Positions 1 through 8,552 of a DNA stretch of 64,000 nucleotides are shown here, piece after piece. The notes below the pieces were generated by a model, which made no database searches, was not told the origin of the DNA, and saw only the letters and a list, made by a program, of their open reading frames with translations. A program made the position numbers and the translations under genes. The stretch is from Sporobacter termitidis DSM 10068 (lineage in GTDB: Bacteria; Bacillota; Clostridia; Oscillospirales; Oscillospiraceae): contig NZ_FQXV01000005.1 in assembly GCF_900130065.1 (NCBI RefSeq), positions 62,001 through 126,000 of the forward strand. The letters are read 5' to 3'. Position 1 is the first letter of the stretch; every line of letters begins with the position of its first letter.

Positions 1-978
1 GGTATCCCGGTATTCGATGTTATCATAAGCAAACGTCGCCGCCTGCTGCCTGCCGCTCCAATAATCCACCTTCACGTTGACCGCCAGCGCAAACAGATAG
101 TTCCCTGCGCCGGCATTCGTCGCCTGAACCCGCTCTTCCTCCGTCCATCCGGCCGCCGTTGTCACATCAACCGAACGGTATGCCAGTCTTGCTATCGCCA
201 CCAGCCGGGACGCCTCTTCCACCGAGCAGCTTTCCCAATCCCGCATTGGGATCGCAGGGTCCGGCGTAAACTTTGAAATATAGATGCCGGACAAGTGGGG
301 AAACCGCGCAATGTCGAACAGCGAGTTAACATAATCTTCATATCTCGTTTCTGCCGGCCCGAGTCCCGCCATAATTCCGGAGCTTAAGGCCAGCCCCGCC
401 CTTTGTATATCCCAGGCGAACTGAATTTTCCTTTCGAGATCGTCGCCCGGCTTGACCTTTTTAAAAACCTCCGGATTTGTAATTTCGAAAACGGCCCCGA
501 CGCTGTGAACGCCCCACGCCTTCAGCTGCGCCATGGTTTCAACGCTCATGGCGGCGCCGCAGTTGACCATAATCTTCATATCATGCAGGCCCGCGTCATA
601 AATCCTTTTGACGATATCAAGGACCTCCCTGCCCTCGCTGCCCAGCGTCGTGCCCCCGCTGAGGTGAAACTCCCTGACGCCTTCCCGCCGGAAAAACTGT
701 GCTCCCGCCACAATCGCCTCTATCGGCGTGGCGTGCTGGTCCTTTTTTCTCCAGTACGGGCAGTAGTTGCACAAAGGCCGCAGCCTGCAGGGCAGAACGC
801 TGGCGATTCCGCCGGTAAAGCGGAAAACGTCTCCGGTTAAATTTTTCCGCACAGTCCGGGCCGCTTTAAACAGCCTGCTTCGGCTCTCCTCCGTTTCAGT
901 GTTCCGGAACAGAAACAGCGCTTCCTCCCGGGTAATCGGACGCGCAAGCGCGTTCGTCAAAATTTCGTCCAGGTTCAA
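1..978 (-). CDS. Radical SAM protein, biotin synthase/HmdB-like, C-terminus cut by window edge
   Basis: The reading frame runs off the left edge, so the C-terminus is missing. It carries a cluster motif C64-X5-C70-X2-C73 (CRLRPLCNYC) instead of the usual CX3CX2C; HmdB, linked to Fe-hydrogenase cofactor synthesis in methanogens, is known for CX5CX2C. Downstream blocks such as HLSGGTTLG, MVNCGA and SGIMAGLGPAETRYED fit the biotin-synthase-like TIM barrel. No ATG fits; I chose a TTG at 978 behind AAGGCGG (spacing 8), followed by NLDEILTNAL, a usual N-terminus in these families. An upstream TTG at 1026 is possible. It follows the class V aminotransferase gene on the same strand. Radical SAM fold is near certain; the exact reaction is unknown. 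Confidence 0.83.
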   Translation of the reverse strand, partial: MNLDEILTNALARPITREEALFLFRNTETEESRSRLFKAARTVRKNLTGDVFRFTGGIASVLPCRLRPLCNYCPYWRKKDQHATPIEAIVAGAQFFRREGVREFHLSGGTTLGSEGREVLDIVKRIYDAGLHDMKIMVNCGAAMSVETMAQLKAWGVHSVGAVFEITNPEVFKKVKPGDDLERKIQFAWDIQRAGLALSSGIMAGLGPAETRYEDYVNSLFDIARFPHLSGIYISKFTPDPAIPMRDWESCSVEEASRLVAIARLAYRSVDVTTAAGWTEEERVQATNAGAGNYLFALAVNVKVDYWSGRQQAATFAYDNIEYRDT

Positions 979-1034
979 TGCAATGGCCGCCTTTCCGGCT
1001 TTCGCAACGCCAAGCCGCAGAATCAAAAAATAAA

Positions 1035-1245
1035 AGCCGACTAATTTTGAGAGTCAAAACCAGCCGGCCAAATACAGACCTATCCCTTTAATGCAGATTG
1101 CTCTGCTTAAAAAATAGACTTCCTTCTCAACTAGTGAAGGCCGGGCTGTTTCCTGCCCAACCCCGTAAACCTCTCTGGTTTAGGCTCAGTATTCATGGGA
1201 TACACGGCATCCTTTAGAATAAAAAGCTCGGAATTCAAATATTAA
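1035..1245 (-). ncRNA. Structured RNA candidate (possibly raiA-type), between two operon genes
   Basis: Read on the minus strand, this roughly 200-nt stretch has no ORF but many small hairpins in a row: GGAT/ATCC, AAACC-AGAGA-GGTTT, GGGC/GCCC around AGGAAACA, CCTTC/GAAGG, and GCAGA-GCAA-TCTGC with a GNRA loop. TATCCC and a later GGGATA could pair at long range, as could CCGGCC and GGCCGG. Length and style remind me of the raiA motif RNA of Firmicutes, but I cannot verify this. It could also be a riboswitch for the radical SAM gene that follows. There is no clear U-run at the 3' end. Confidence 0.5.
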
Positions 1246-1396
1246 AATTTATTATGTTAACAAACATGTGTATTAGAGCTATTAAATCATGATTTCAGGA
1301 CAAAGTATGTCAGATATCCAACGGACCACCATCTTTTATATAATTGCCATAATTTTTTAAGTCGATTTAAAACGCATGCGTGATACTTTCACTGAT

Positions 1397-2524
1397 TCAG
1401 GCGCCGGCAATGCTTTTTACAGCCGAAACAGCGGCCTCTATATCGTCGATCGTATTGAAATACCCCATGCTGAACCGGACGCCTCCCAGCTCTCCCGTGC
1501 CGATCGTTTCGTGTGCGTACGTCGCGCAGTGCAGGCCCGGACGGACGCCGATACCATACCGCTCATCCAGCAGCTCCGCCACCCCCATCGGCGGCTTTCC
1601 CATTATATTCAGCGTGACAATACCAAGCTGCTTTTCCGCCGACAGCGGACCGTACAGGACCACATTTCCGACGTCGCGCAGCCCTTCGAGCATCAGCCGG
1701 GTGAGCATTTGCTCGTGCGCCCGGATTTTTTGCGTCGTTTCCAACAGGATGAAATCAACGCCGGCCTTCATACCAAGAATACCCGGGGCATTCAGCGTGC
1801 CGATTTCATATCTCTCGTAAAACAGCCAGCTGTCGATCTCTTCCTCCGAGACATGGCCGACATAAGGCCTGACACGCGCCCTCGGCGATATATAAACCAC
1901 ACCGGTCCCCTGCATGCCGAACAGGCTCTTGTGGCCGGACGCGACAAGCAGATCGATATTCATGGCGCCCACGTCAATGTCAAGCACGCCGCCCGCCTGC
2001 GACGCGTCCACCATGAACAGGAGGCCATGGTCCCGGCATATCCGCCCGACCTCGGCAATCGGCATGACAGTGCCCGTCACATTGGAAATTCCGGTCAGGC
2101 CAATGAGCTTTGTGCCTTTTTGTATTGCTTTTGACAGTGCGCTGAGATCAAGCTCCCCCGCTGGGGAACAGTGCACGACCGTATGATATATGCCTAGACG
2201 CTCCATCTCTTGCAGCGGGCGCAGCATGGCCTTGTGTTCCATCGAGGTGACGATCACATGGTCTCCAGCGTTCAGCAGTCCCCCATAGACCATTTTGATG
2301 GCCTCCGTCGCGTTGAAGCTGAATACGACCCGGTTGGGGTCGGGAATCGAAAAAAGCTTTGCGACGCTTTTCCGGGCCTCGAACAGCTCATTGCTGATTC
2401 TTTTCGCCATCGCGTGCCACGAGCGCCCCGGGTTGGCCCCGTATTGGATCATGCTGTCATAGATCGCCCGATACACGCTCTCCGGTTTCGGGAATGTTGT
2501 GGACGCATTATCCAAGTAGATCAT
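1397..2524 (-). CDS. Class V aminotransferase, cysteine desulfurase family (EF2568-like)
   Basis: PLP enzyme of the NifS/SufS/CsdA superfamily, 375 aa. The PLP lysine lies in VASGHKSLFG (about K199), the aspartate in VDASQAG, and a cysteine on the catalytic loop in RPGLHCATYAHE (about C333). The N-terminus MIYLDNASTTFPKP is typical of the group. I chose the ATG at 2524 because GGAGG lies 5 nt before it; an ATG at 2536 lacks such a site. The start overlaps the end of the ABC ATPase gene, so the two are probably translationally coupled. Likely role: sulfur (or selenium) mobilisation for a metal or iron-sulfur enzyme made by this operon. Family call is firm, substrate inferred. Confidence 0.88.
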   Translation of the reverse strand: MIYLDNASTTFPKPESVYRAIYDSMIQYGANPGRSWHAMAKRISNELFEARKSVAKLFSIPDPNRVVFSFNATEAIKMVYGGLLNAGDHVIVTSMEHKAMLRPLQEMERLGIYHTVVHCSPAGELDLSALSKAIQKGTKLIGLTGISNVTGTVMPIAEVGRICRDHGLLFMVDASQAGGVLDIDVGAMNIDLLVASGHKSLFGMQGTGVVYISPRARVRPYVGHVSEEEIDSWLFYERYEIGTLNAPGILGMKAGVDFILLETTQKIRAHEQMLTRLMLEGLRDVGNVVLYGPLSAEKQLGIVTLNIMGKPPMGVAELLDERYGIGVRPGLHCATYAHETIGTGELGGVRFSMGYFNTIDDIEAAVSAVKSIAGA

Positions 2525-4277
2525 CGTTTCCTCCATCTGTCAAAAAGCAGGCACACATATGACCGCCGCCATAGTCCGTTAACGCCGGCATCGATTGCCG
2601 GCATGCCTCTTCGCGCCGGCCGCACCTGCCGTAGTAAACGCATCCCGCCGCGGCGTCGCCGCTGCCGCAATCCTCTGATATGGCGGCAGGGCGTGCCGCA
2701 TTCGCGTCGAGGGTATACGCCGCGCCAAACAGCTCCCTCGTGTAAGGATGCCTGATGTCCGACAAGCGCTCCTCCCCGCGCAGTATCTCCGCGACATGAC
2801 CCCGGTACAGCACGGCAATCCGGCTGCATACCTGCCTTAAAAGCGCGATATCATGGCTGATAAGAATCGAGGTCAGTCCATGTTCGGCGTGCGTTTTAGA
2901 AATATCCTCGAGTACCTGCTTTTGAATCGTTGCATCCAGGGCCGACGTGGGCTCGTCATAGATAATGATCTCCGGCCGTATCTCCAGGCATCTGGCAAGC
3001 GAGACTCTCTGGAGCTCTCCGCCGCTGAGCTCGTGCGGATATCTTTTAACATACGCTGCGGGAAGCAGCATGCCTTCCAGCGCATCTTTTACCGCCTGTT
3101 GCTGCGCATTGGGGCGTTTTAACCGGAAATTCTTCAAGGGCTCCCTCAGTACCGCCCCGATTTTCATGCGCGGGCTGAAGGTGGACGCCGGCTCCTGGAA
3201 CACCATCTGGGCCTGTCTGAAATACGCGCGTCTTTGAGGACCGGACATCTGTGCCATATCCGCCCCTCTGAAAACGACCCGGCCGTCATCCGGTTTTTCA
3301 AGCCCAAGCAGCAGCCGTGCCAGCGTGCTTTTGCCGCATCCGCTCTCCCCGGCTATCCCCAGCAATTCGCCGTCGTATATTTTTAACGACAGATGCTCCA
3401 GGGCCGTCGTTTTATCCTTACCGTCTTCCGTGGCATATTTTTTCGCGATGTTTTCAAGCGTAAATATCACCTTGCCGCTCCTCGCTGATGCTATGGACGG
3501 TGCCTCGTTCAGCTTCATCACATTAGCGAGCAGGCGTTTTGTATACGCTGCTTTCGGTCTTGAAATAACTTCTTCCGCGCGGGCGCATTCCAGCATTGCT
3601 CCGCTGCGCATGATGCCGATTTTATCGGCAATATGCGCGGCAACGCCGATATTATGCGTCACGAGCAGAATAGCGGTGCCGAAGGATTCCTTCAGGAAAA
3701 GCAGCTCGCGCATGATCTGCGCCTGCGAGACGGTATCAAGGGCGCTGGTCGGCTCGTCCGCAATGATCAGCTCCGGTCCTGTCGCCATCGCCATGGCGAG
3801 CGAAACCCTCTGTTTCATGCCGCCGCTCAGCTGCGACGGGTAAGAACGCAGGATTCTGTCTCCGTCGCTCAGGTTCAGCCGTCTCATAATGTCAAGCTCC
3901 AGGTCCTTTGCATCATGGCGGCTGACGCTGCGATGGCAGCGAATAAACTCGGTAAACTGACTGCCAATCTTGCGCACAGGGTTCAGCGACGCCCCAGCAT
4001 CCTGAAAAACGTACCCGATCCTGTTCCCCCGGATTTTTTGCCACCGCGCCGGCGATAAGCCGGTAAGCTCCCGGCCGGCGAAGCAAATGCTGCCGCCGGC
4101 GATGTATCCGTTTTCAGGCAGCAGGCCTATGATTGTGCGAAGCACGGTGGATTTCCCGCTCCCGCTTTCCCCGACAACGGCGAAAATCTCGCCGTTGTCG
4201 AGTTGAAAGCTCACGTCGCTGACCGCGGGGGCCTGCCCACCGTACCTGACGGTAAGATGACTGACGTCGAGAAGCAT
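2508..4277 (-). CDS. Dipeptide/nickel-type ABC importer, fused double ATPase (DppD-DppF/NikD-NikE)
   Basis: 589 aa with two complete ABC domains in one chain. The first has Walker A GESGSGKST (36-44), signature LSGGMKQR and Walker B LIIADEPTSALD. The second, after about residue 270, has GESGCGKST, LSGGELQR and IIIYDEPTSALD. A C-terminal tail of about 60 residues contains several cysteines (CGSGD, CVYYGRCGRREEAC), as in the oligopeptide/nickel ATPases whose C-terminal region often binds an Fe-S cluster. Fusion of the D and F subunits is common in Clostridia. It lies 4 nt after the binding protein gene and energises the two permeases upstream. Substrate (peptide, nickel or a metallophore) cannot be read from sequence. 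Confidence 0.93.
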   Translation of the reverse strand: MLLDVSHLTVRYGGQAPAVSDVSFQLDNGEIFAVVGESGSGKSTVLRTIIGLLPENGYIAGGSICFAGRELTGLSPARWQKIRGNRIGYVFQDAGASLNPVRKIGSQFTEFIRCHRSVSRHDAKDLELDIMRRLNLSDGDRILRSYPSQLSGGMKQRVSLAMAMATGPELIIADEPTSALDTVSQAQIMRELLFLKESFGTAILLVTHNIGVAAHIADKIGIMRSGAMLECARAEEVISRPKAAYTKRLLANVMKLNEAPSIASARSGKVIFTLENIAKKYATEDGKDKTTALEHLSLKIYDGELLGIAGESGCGKSTLARLLLGLEKPDDGRVVFRGADMAQMSGPQRRAYFRQAQMVFQEPASTFSPRMKIGAVLREPLKNFRLKRPNAQQQAVKDALEGMLLPAAYVKRYPHELSGGELQRVSLARCLEIRPEIIIYDEPTSALDATIQKQVLEDISKTHAEHGLTSILISHDIALLRQVCSRIAVLYRGHVAEILRGEERLSDIRHPYTRELFGAAYTLDANAARPAAISEDCGSGDAAAGCVYYGRCGRREEACRQSMPALTDYGGGHMCACFLTDGGNDDLLG

Positions 4278-4281
4278 ACGC

Positions 4282-5877
4282 TTATCCTATGTCAACCTTG
4301 TTGGTCATCAGATAATAGTCGATCGGGTACGCCTGAATCCCTTTGACGCTGCTTTTACTCACAGCATTGTTGTTCGTATATGTCAAAAACAGATACGGGC
4401 TGTCGTTCAATATGAGCTGCTGCGCCTGCGCCGCGATATCGCAGCGCGCCGTCGTATCCATTTCGGTCGACAGCTTGCCCATCAGGGCATCCAGGTCCTT
4501 ATTGCTGTAGCCTCCGTAATTTTCGGACGCTCCCGTTTTAAAATACAGCTCCAGGAAATACTGTGGATCGCCTGTTGTGCCCGTGTTGATGTTTCCGACG
4601 CCGATATCGAAATTGACACTCTTATCAGCCATTGCCGTCAGGACATCGTCATACAGTTCAATATTCACTTTAATGCCGATAGCTGAGAAGGCCGCCTGCA
4701 GATAGGATGCCAGGGTGCTGTTATCGGTGCCCTTTTTAATAACGAGCTTCAGCTCGATATTCTTGCCGTCTTTATCGACAAAGCTGTCGCCGTTACTGTC
4801 CTTATATCCGCCATCCGCGAGCAGCTGCTTGGCCTTGCCGGTATCATAGCTGTAAGCCGTCAGTCCGTCGTTGCCGAACGGCAGGGCGGACGAGAACGCT
4901 CCGGTCGCCGCCGAGCCGCCCAGAAGCGTTTTAGCCAGGTCCTCACGGTTCAGGCTGTAGGCAAGCGCTTTTCTGACATTCGCGTCGCTGAGGAAGGGAT
5001 TGCCGTAATTCAGCCAGATCAGCGCTGTCCTGGTGCTGGGGACGACAGAGACGGTGTAAGCGCTGTTATTCGTAAAGAGCGGCAGCGCCGTTTGCGAAAG
5101 GCTCTGGCCCACGTCAATTTCGCCGGATTGCAGCGCCGCGCTCAAGGTATCGCCGTCTTTTATCAGCTTGTATGTCACGGTGCTCAGGGGCGAGGCGCCG
5201 CCCCAGTAATTTTTATATGCTTTGACCTCGATGGTCTGGTCCTTTGTGTAAGATACGGCTTCAAACGGGCCTGTGCAAACCGGGGCCGTGTTGACGTTTG
5301 TCAGGTCGACGGAGGTGTCGATAATTGTAAATACCGGATCGGCAAGATTGCCGAGCGTCGCGCCGTAGGGCTCCGACATTTTAATTGTCAAATCCTGTCC
5401 CGACGCCGTAATCTCGGCCACCGGCAGGAGAGAGACGGCCCGGTCGCATTCCTTCAGCGCTCTGTCCAGAGAGGCCTTGACGGCTTCCGCCGTCACCGGA
5501 TTGCCGTTTTGGAATGTGACGCCGTCACGGATATGGAAGGACCATGTTGTCGCGTCGACATTTTTCCAGCTGTCGGCGATGACTCCGGTGATCTGCATAT
5601 TGGCGTCGAGCTTGACAAGACTTTCGCCGATCGCCGTTCTGGCCAGAGTCCAGCCGTTCCAGCTCTGTATCGGGTCCAGGCCATCGCCGAAATAGCCGAG
5701 CGCAACCGTCAGATGCTTGTCGGCAGGGGTTCCGGTGCTGGCGCCGGCGGCGGATTCGGGCGCCGAAGGCGTCTCGGATGTCCCGGCCGGCGTATTTGCG
5801 GAGCCGCAGGCTGTGAACACCGCCAGGATGCATGCGAGCGCCAGCAAGAGAGCCAGGTATTTTCTTGCTTTTTTCAT
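4282..5877 (-). CDS. Extracellular solute-binding protein, family 5 (peptide/nickel type), lipoprotein
   Basis: 531 aa. The N-terminus has lysines, a hydrophobic stretch and lipobox VFTAC, then a Ser/Ala/Pro/Thr-rich linker, so it is a membrane-tethered lipoprotein. Family 5 features include the LGYFGDGLDPIQSWNGW start, VTFQNGNPVTAEAVKASLDRAL, and LAYSLNREDLAKTLLGGSA. It starts at an ATG behind AGGAGG. It captures the ligand for permeases encoded just upstream. Length is normal for NikA/OppA/DppA. No conserved nickel site can be claimed from sequence alone; dipeptides, small peptides and metal chelates are all possible ligands. Confidence 0.93.
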   Translation of the reverse strand: MKKARKYLALLLALACILAVFTACGSANTPAGTSETPSAPESAAGASTGTPADKHLTVALGYFGDGLDPIQSWNGWTLARTAIGESLVKLDANMQITGVIADSWKNVDATTWSFHIRDGVTFQNGNPVTAEAVKASLDRALKECDRAVSLLPVAEITASGQDLTIKMSEPYGATLGNLADPVFTIIDTSVDLTNVNTAPVCTGPFEAVSYTKDQTIEVKAYKNYWGGASPLSTVTYKLIKDGDTLSAALQSGEIDVGQSLSQTALPLFTNNSAYTVSVVPSTRTALIWLNYGNPFLSDANVRKALAYSLNREDLAKTLLGGSAATGAFSSALPFGNDGLTAYSYDTGKAKQLLADGGYKDSNGDSFVDKDGKNIELKLVIKKGTDNSTLASYLQAAFSAIGIKVNIELYDDVLTAMADKSVNFDIGVGNINTGTTGDPQYFLELYFKTGASENYGGYSNKDLDALMGKLSTEMDTTARCDIAAQAQQLILNDSPYLFLTYTNNNAVSKSSVKGIQAYPIDYYLMTNKVDIG

Positions 5878-5908
5878 ATTTTCCTCCTACTGTTTTTGAA
5901 TTCTATCG

Positions 5909-6766
5909 TCATATTCCTTTTTCAGAATACAATGACCCTTTCGCGGTCTGATCCATGGGATCCAATACATTCCGGATAAAATCGCTGACGAAATTAAACA
6001 GGCATACCGTCAGGAGAATCGATACGCCAGGGAAAATTGTCAGCCAGGGCGCCTGCTGGAGCAGGCTTTTACCTTCGTACAGCATATAGCCCCACTCCGA
6101 GGTGGGCGGCTGGGCGCCAAGTCCCAGAAACGACAAGCCCGCCACGGAAAGCAGCACACCGCCGATGTCCGCAGCGGCCACGACAATAATCTGCGAAAGG
6201 ATATTCGGCAGAAGATACTTCGTGATACTTTTTACCGCACCCGCACCGGACAATTCGGCAGCCAATATGTAGTTCTTCGTCTTCTCCTTGAGCGTCAGCC
6301 CTCTGACGAGACGCGCATACTTTGTCCACGCGGTAGAGGCGATGGCAAGGCCCGTATTAAACAGTCCGTGGCCCAGGATACCTGCCACGGCAATGGCCAG
6401 TATCAGGTTGGGAAAAGCCAGAAAAACGTCTGCGATACGCATAATGACCGAATTGGCGATACCGCCGAAATAACCTGCAAGGAGCCCCAGGCAAGCCCCC
6501 GTCACGACCGTGACGAACACAATCAGCAAGGTTGTCGTGACGGATGTAGCCGCGCCGAACAATATCCGGGACAAAACACAGCGCCCCAGCCTGTCCGTGC
6601 CAAACAAATATTCCCCGCCGGGCCCCTGAAGCGCATCGGCGACATTGACGGCATTCGGATCATGCGGGGCGAGCAGCGGCAATATCACTTTAATCAGCAA
6701 TATAAATGCCGCCAGCCCGGCGCCGAGCAGTAGATAAACCTTGTTGTGAGATAAATGCTGTTCCAT
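5909..6766 (-). CDS. ABC importer permease, DppC/NikC type
   Basis: About 285 aa with an N-terminal membrane helix, a short extracytoplasmic segment containing HPF-like GEYLFGTDRLGRCVLSRI, then five more helices and the EAA-type loop ELSGAGAVKSITKYLLPN. This is the standard DppC/NikC pattern. I chose the ATG at 6766 over the one at 6793 because GAGG lies 6 nt upstream and it clears the stop of the preceding permease gene at 6774. It pairs with the NikB-like permease and the fused ATPase of the same operon. Confident in family, not in substrate. Confidence 0.92.
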   Translation of the reverse strand: MEQHLSHNKVYLLLGAGLAAFILLIKVILPLLAPHDPNAVNVADALQGPGGEYLFGTDRLGRCVLSRILFGAATSVTTTLLIVFVTVVTGACLGLLAGYFGGIANSVIMRIADVFLAFPNLILAIAVAGILGHGLFNTGLAIASTAWTKYARLVRGLTLKEKTKNYILAAELSGAGAVKSITKYLLPNILSQIIVVAAADIGGVLLSVAGLSFLGLGAQPPTSEWGYMLYEGKSLLQQAPWLTIFPGVSILLTVCLFNFVSDFIRNVLDPMDQTAKGSLYSEKGI

Positions 6767-6773
6767 ATCCGCC

Positions 6774-7703
6774 TCACTGCAATTCAATGTCATGACTGAA
6801 TACGGTGTAAATGATGTCCACGATCAGATTGACCGCCACATATATCAGGGCCATCCAAATGACGTAGCCCTGAATGAGCGGATAGTCACGATTTGTAATC
6901 GCGTCCAGCGCCATATCTCCGACACCCGGCCAGACAAAAATGGACTCCACGATCGCCGTACCGCCCAAAAGGCCGCCGACCGACAGGCCGAGCATGGTGA
7001 TGATCGGTATGGAGGCGTTGGGCAAAATATGAAAAATCAGCGTTTTCCCCCGGCCGACGCCGCGCGCCAGAGCCCCCTGCACGTAATCCTTATGCATTTC
7101 ATCAAGAATTGCCGCGCGCAGCTGTCTGGCATATTTGCCCACCATGGAAAACGCGAGCGTGACCGCCGGCATGACAATGCCGGGAAATGCGCCGCCGCTG
7201 AGAAGGGGGAACAGCTTGAGCCGAATTGTAAAGAAGTATATAAGAAGCAACGCCAGCCAGAATGTCGGCATGGATATGCTCAGCATGGAGAATAACCGGA
7301 TCACATAGTCGGCGGCTTTATTTTTATAAACGGCGGACAGGATACCAAGCGGAAACGCGATCAGGACCATCAGCAGCATGGCGGCGCCGGTAAGCTTCAG
7401 CGTTGCGGGCAGCTTTATGGCGATGACGTTGAGAACCGGCTCCCTGTACTTGTAAGAGGTCCCGAAGTCACCGTGCAGCACCCGCTCCAGCCAATGTATG
7501 TACTGGGCCGGAACAGGCTCGTTTAATCCCATTTCCTCTCTGGCATGTTCCAAGACCTCCTGGGTCGGCGCAACCCCCATCTCATTCAGCAGGATCTGTG
7601 CGGGGTCGCTCGGAGAGAGATAGGAAAGGAAAAAGGTGATCAGGCTTACCCCGAGCATTACCGGTATCAGATGCAGGACCCTGCGAATGATTTGACTTCT
7701 CAT
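6774..7703 (-). CDS. ABC importer permease, DppB/NikB type
   Basis: 309 aa with the hallmark N-terminus MRSQIIRRVLHLIPVMLGVSLITFF and the following SPSDPAQILL block, six predicted membrane helices, and the ARGVGRGKTLIFHILPNASIPI coupling loop. It is the partner of the NikC-like permease. The start lies 18 nt after the activator ATPase gene. The ribosome site is weak (GGAG about 15 nt upstream), so translational coupling is possible. This is the first of the four transporter genes in the operon. Confidence 0.92.
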   Translation of the reverse strand: MRSQIIRRVLHLIPVMLGVSLITFFLSYLSPSDPAQILLNEMGVAPTQEVLEHAREEMGLNEPVPAQYIHWLERVLHGDFGTSYKYREPVLNVIAIKLPATLKLTGAAMLLMVLIAFPLGILSAVYKNKAADYVIRLFSMLSISMPTFWLALLLIYFFTIRLKLFPLLSGGAFPGIVMPAVTLAFSMVGKYARQLRAAILDEMHKDYVQGALARGVGRGKTLIFHILPNASIPIITMLGLSVGGLLGGTAIVESIFVWPGVGDMALDAITNRDYPLIQGYVIWMALIYVAVNLIVDIIYTVFSHDIELQ

Positions 7704-7721
7704 GCCGTCAGCTCTTCTCTC

Positions 7722-8552
7722 CTATTCAGACGCATACAGCGCCGCGCCGAGAGCGCCGGTATATACCGGATTGATCGTTGAGATAAACACCTTTTCACCC
7801 AGGACATCCTCCAGCGCGCTGCGCATGCCGCAGTTGTTGGCGACGCCGCCGGAAAAAAAGATATCAGGCCGGAACGGAATGCGACGCAGGAGGTTTTTAA
7901 TTTTTCGGGCCGTGGCCAAATGTATGCCGGCGGCGATATTTGCCGCCGTTGTGCCGGTCACCTTCAGGGATATGATTTCAGACTCCGCGAACACAACGCA
8001 CTGGCTGCTGACTTCGCACGGCACATCCGCCGTCAGGGACAGCTGCGAAAACTTGTCAATGCCGAGTTCCAACAAATACGCCGCTTTTTCAAGAAAGCGC
8101 CCGGTCCCGGCGGCGCATTTGTCGTTTAATATGAATTCCTTGACGCCTCCGGTCTTCTCGTCGATGCTGATCGCTTTTGAGTCCTGCCCCCCGATATCGA
8201 TAATCGTCCGGGCGGTTGGGCACAGATAGTGCGCGCCTTTGGCATGGCATGAGATTTCCGTGATCATCTCCACCGGCACGCCGCGCAGCGAAAGCGAGAC
8301 GTTTCCGTATCCCGTGCCGACAAGCCTGCGGATATTCTCCCTGGCCAAACCGGATTGCCGCAGCAGCTCTCCTATAAGCAGCTCCGCCGTCTCGACGGAC
8401 GATATGCCGGTCGGCGTCAACGCGGCAAACAGCTTGTCCCCATGAAGCAGGACCGCTTTCCCGGTGCGCGAACCCAGATCGACGCCCACAAAACAGCTTT
8501 TACCATCAGGAGAAAAATTTCGCTTTAAATTGTCATGCTGAAATACTTCCAT
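7722..8552 (-). CDS. 2-hydroxyacyl-CoA dehydratase activator-type ATPase (HgdC/BadFG family), stand-alone copy
   Basis: 276 aa ASKHA-fold ATPase. It shows VGVDLGSRTGKAVLL (phosphate 1), IDIGGQDSKAI (phosphate 2), and the two cysteine motifs that hold the intersubunit [4Fe-4S] cluster in HgdC dimers: NDKCAAGTGRFLEKAA and SSQCVVFAESEIISLK. The family couples ATP hydrolysis to injection of a low-potential electron into a dehydratase/reductase partner. The start overlaps the end of the preceding dehydratase-like gene by 20 nt. The operon has a second such ATPase fused to a reductase domain at 9755-11764, so this may be its heterodimer partner, as in BcrA/BcrD. Confidence 0.93.
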   Translation of the reverse strand: MEVFQHDNLKRNFSPDGKSCFVGVDLGSRTGKAVLLHGDKLFAALTPTGISSVETAELLIGELLRQSGLARENIRRLVGTGYGNVSLSLRGVPVEMITEISCHAKGAHYLCPTARTIIDIGGQDSKAISIDEKTGGVKEFILNDKCAAGTGRFLEKAAYLLELGIDKFSQLSLTADVPCEVSSQCVVFAESEIISLKVTGTTAANIAAGIHLATARKIKNLLRRIPFRPDIFFSGGVANNCGMRSALEDVLGEKVFISTINPVYTGALGAALYASE

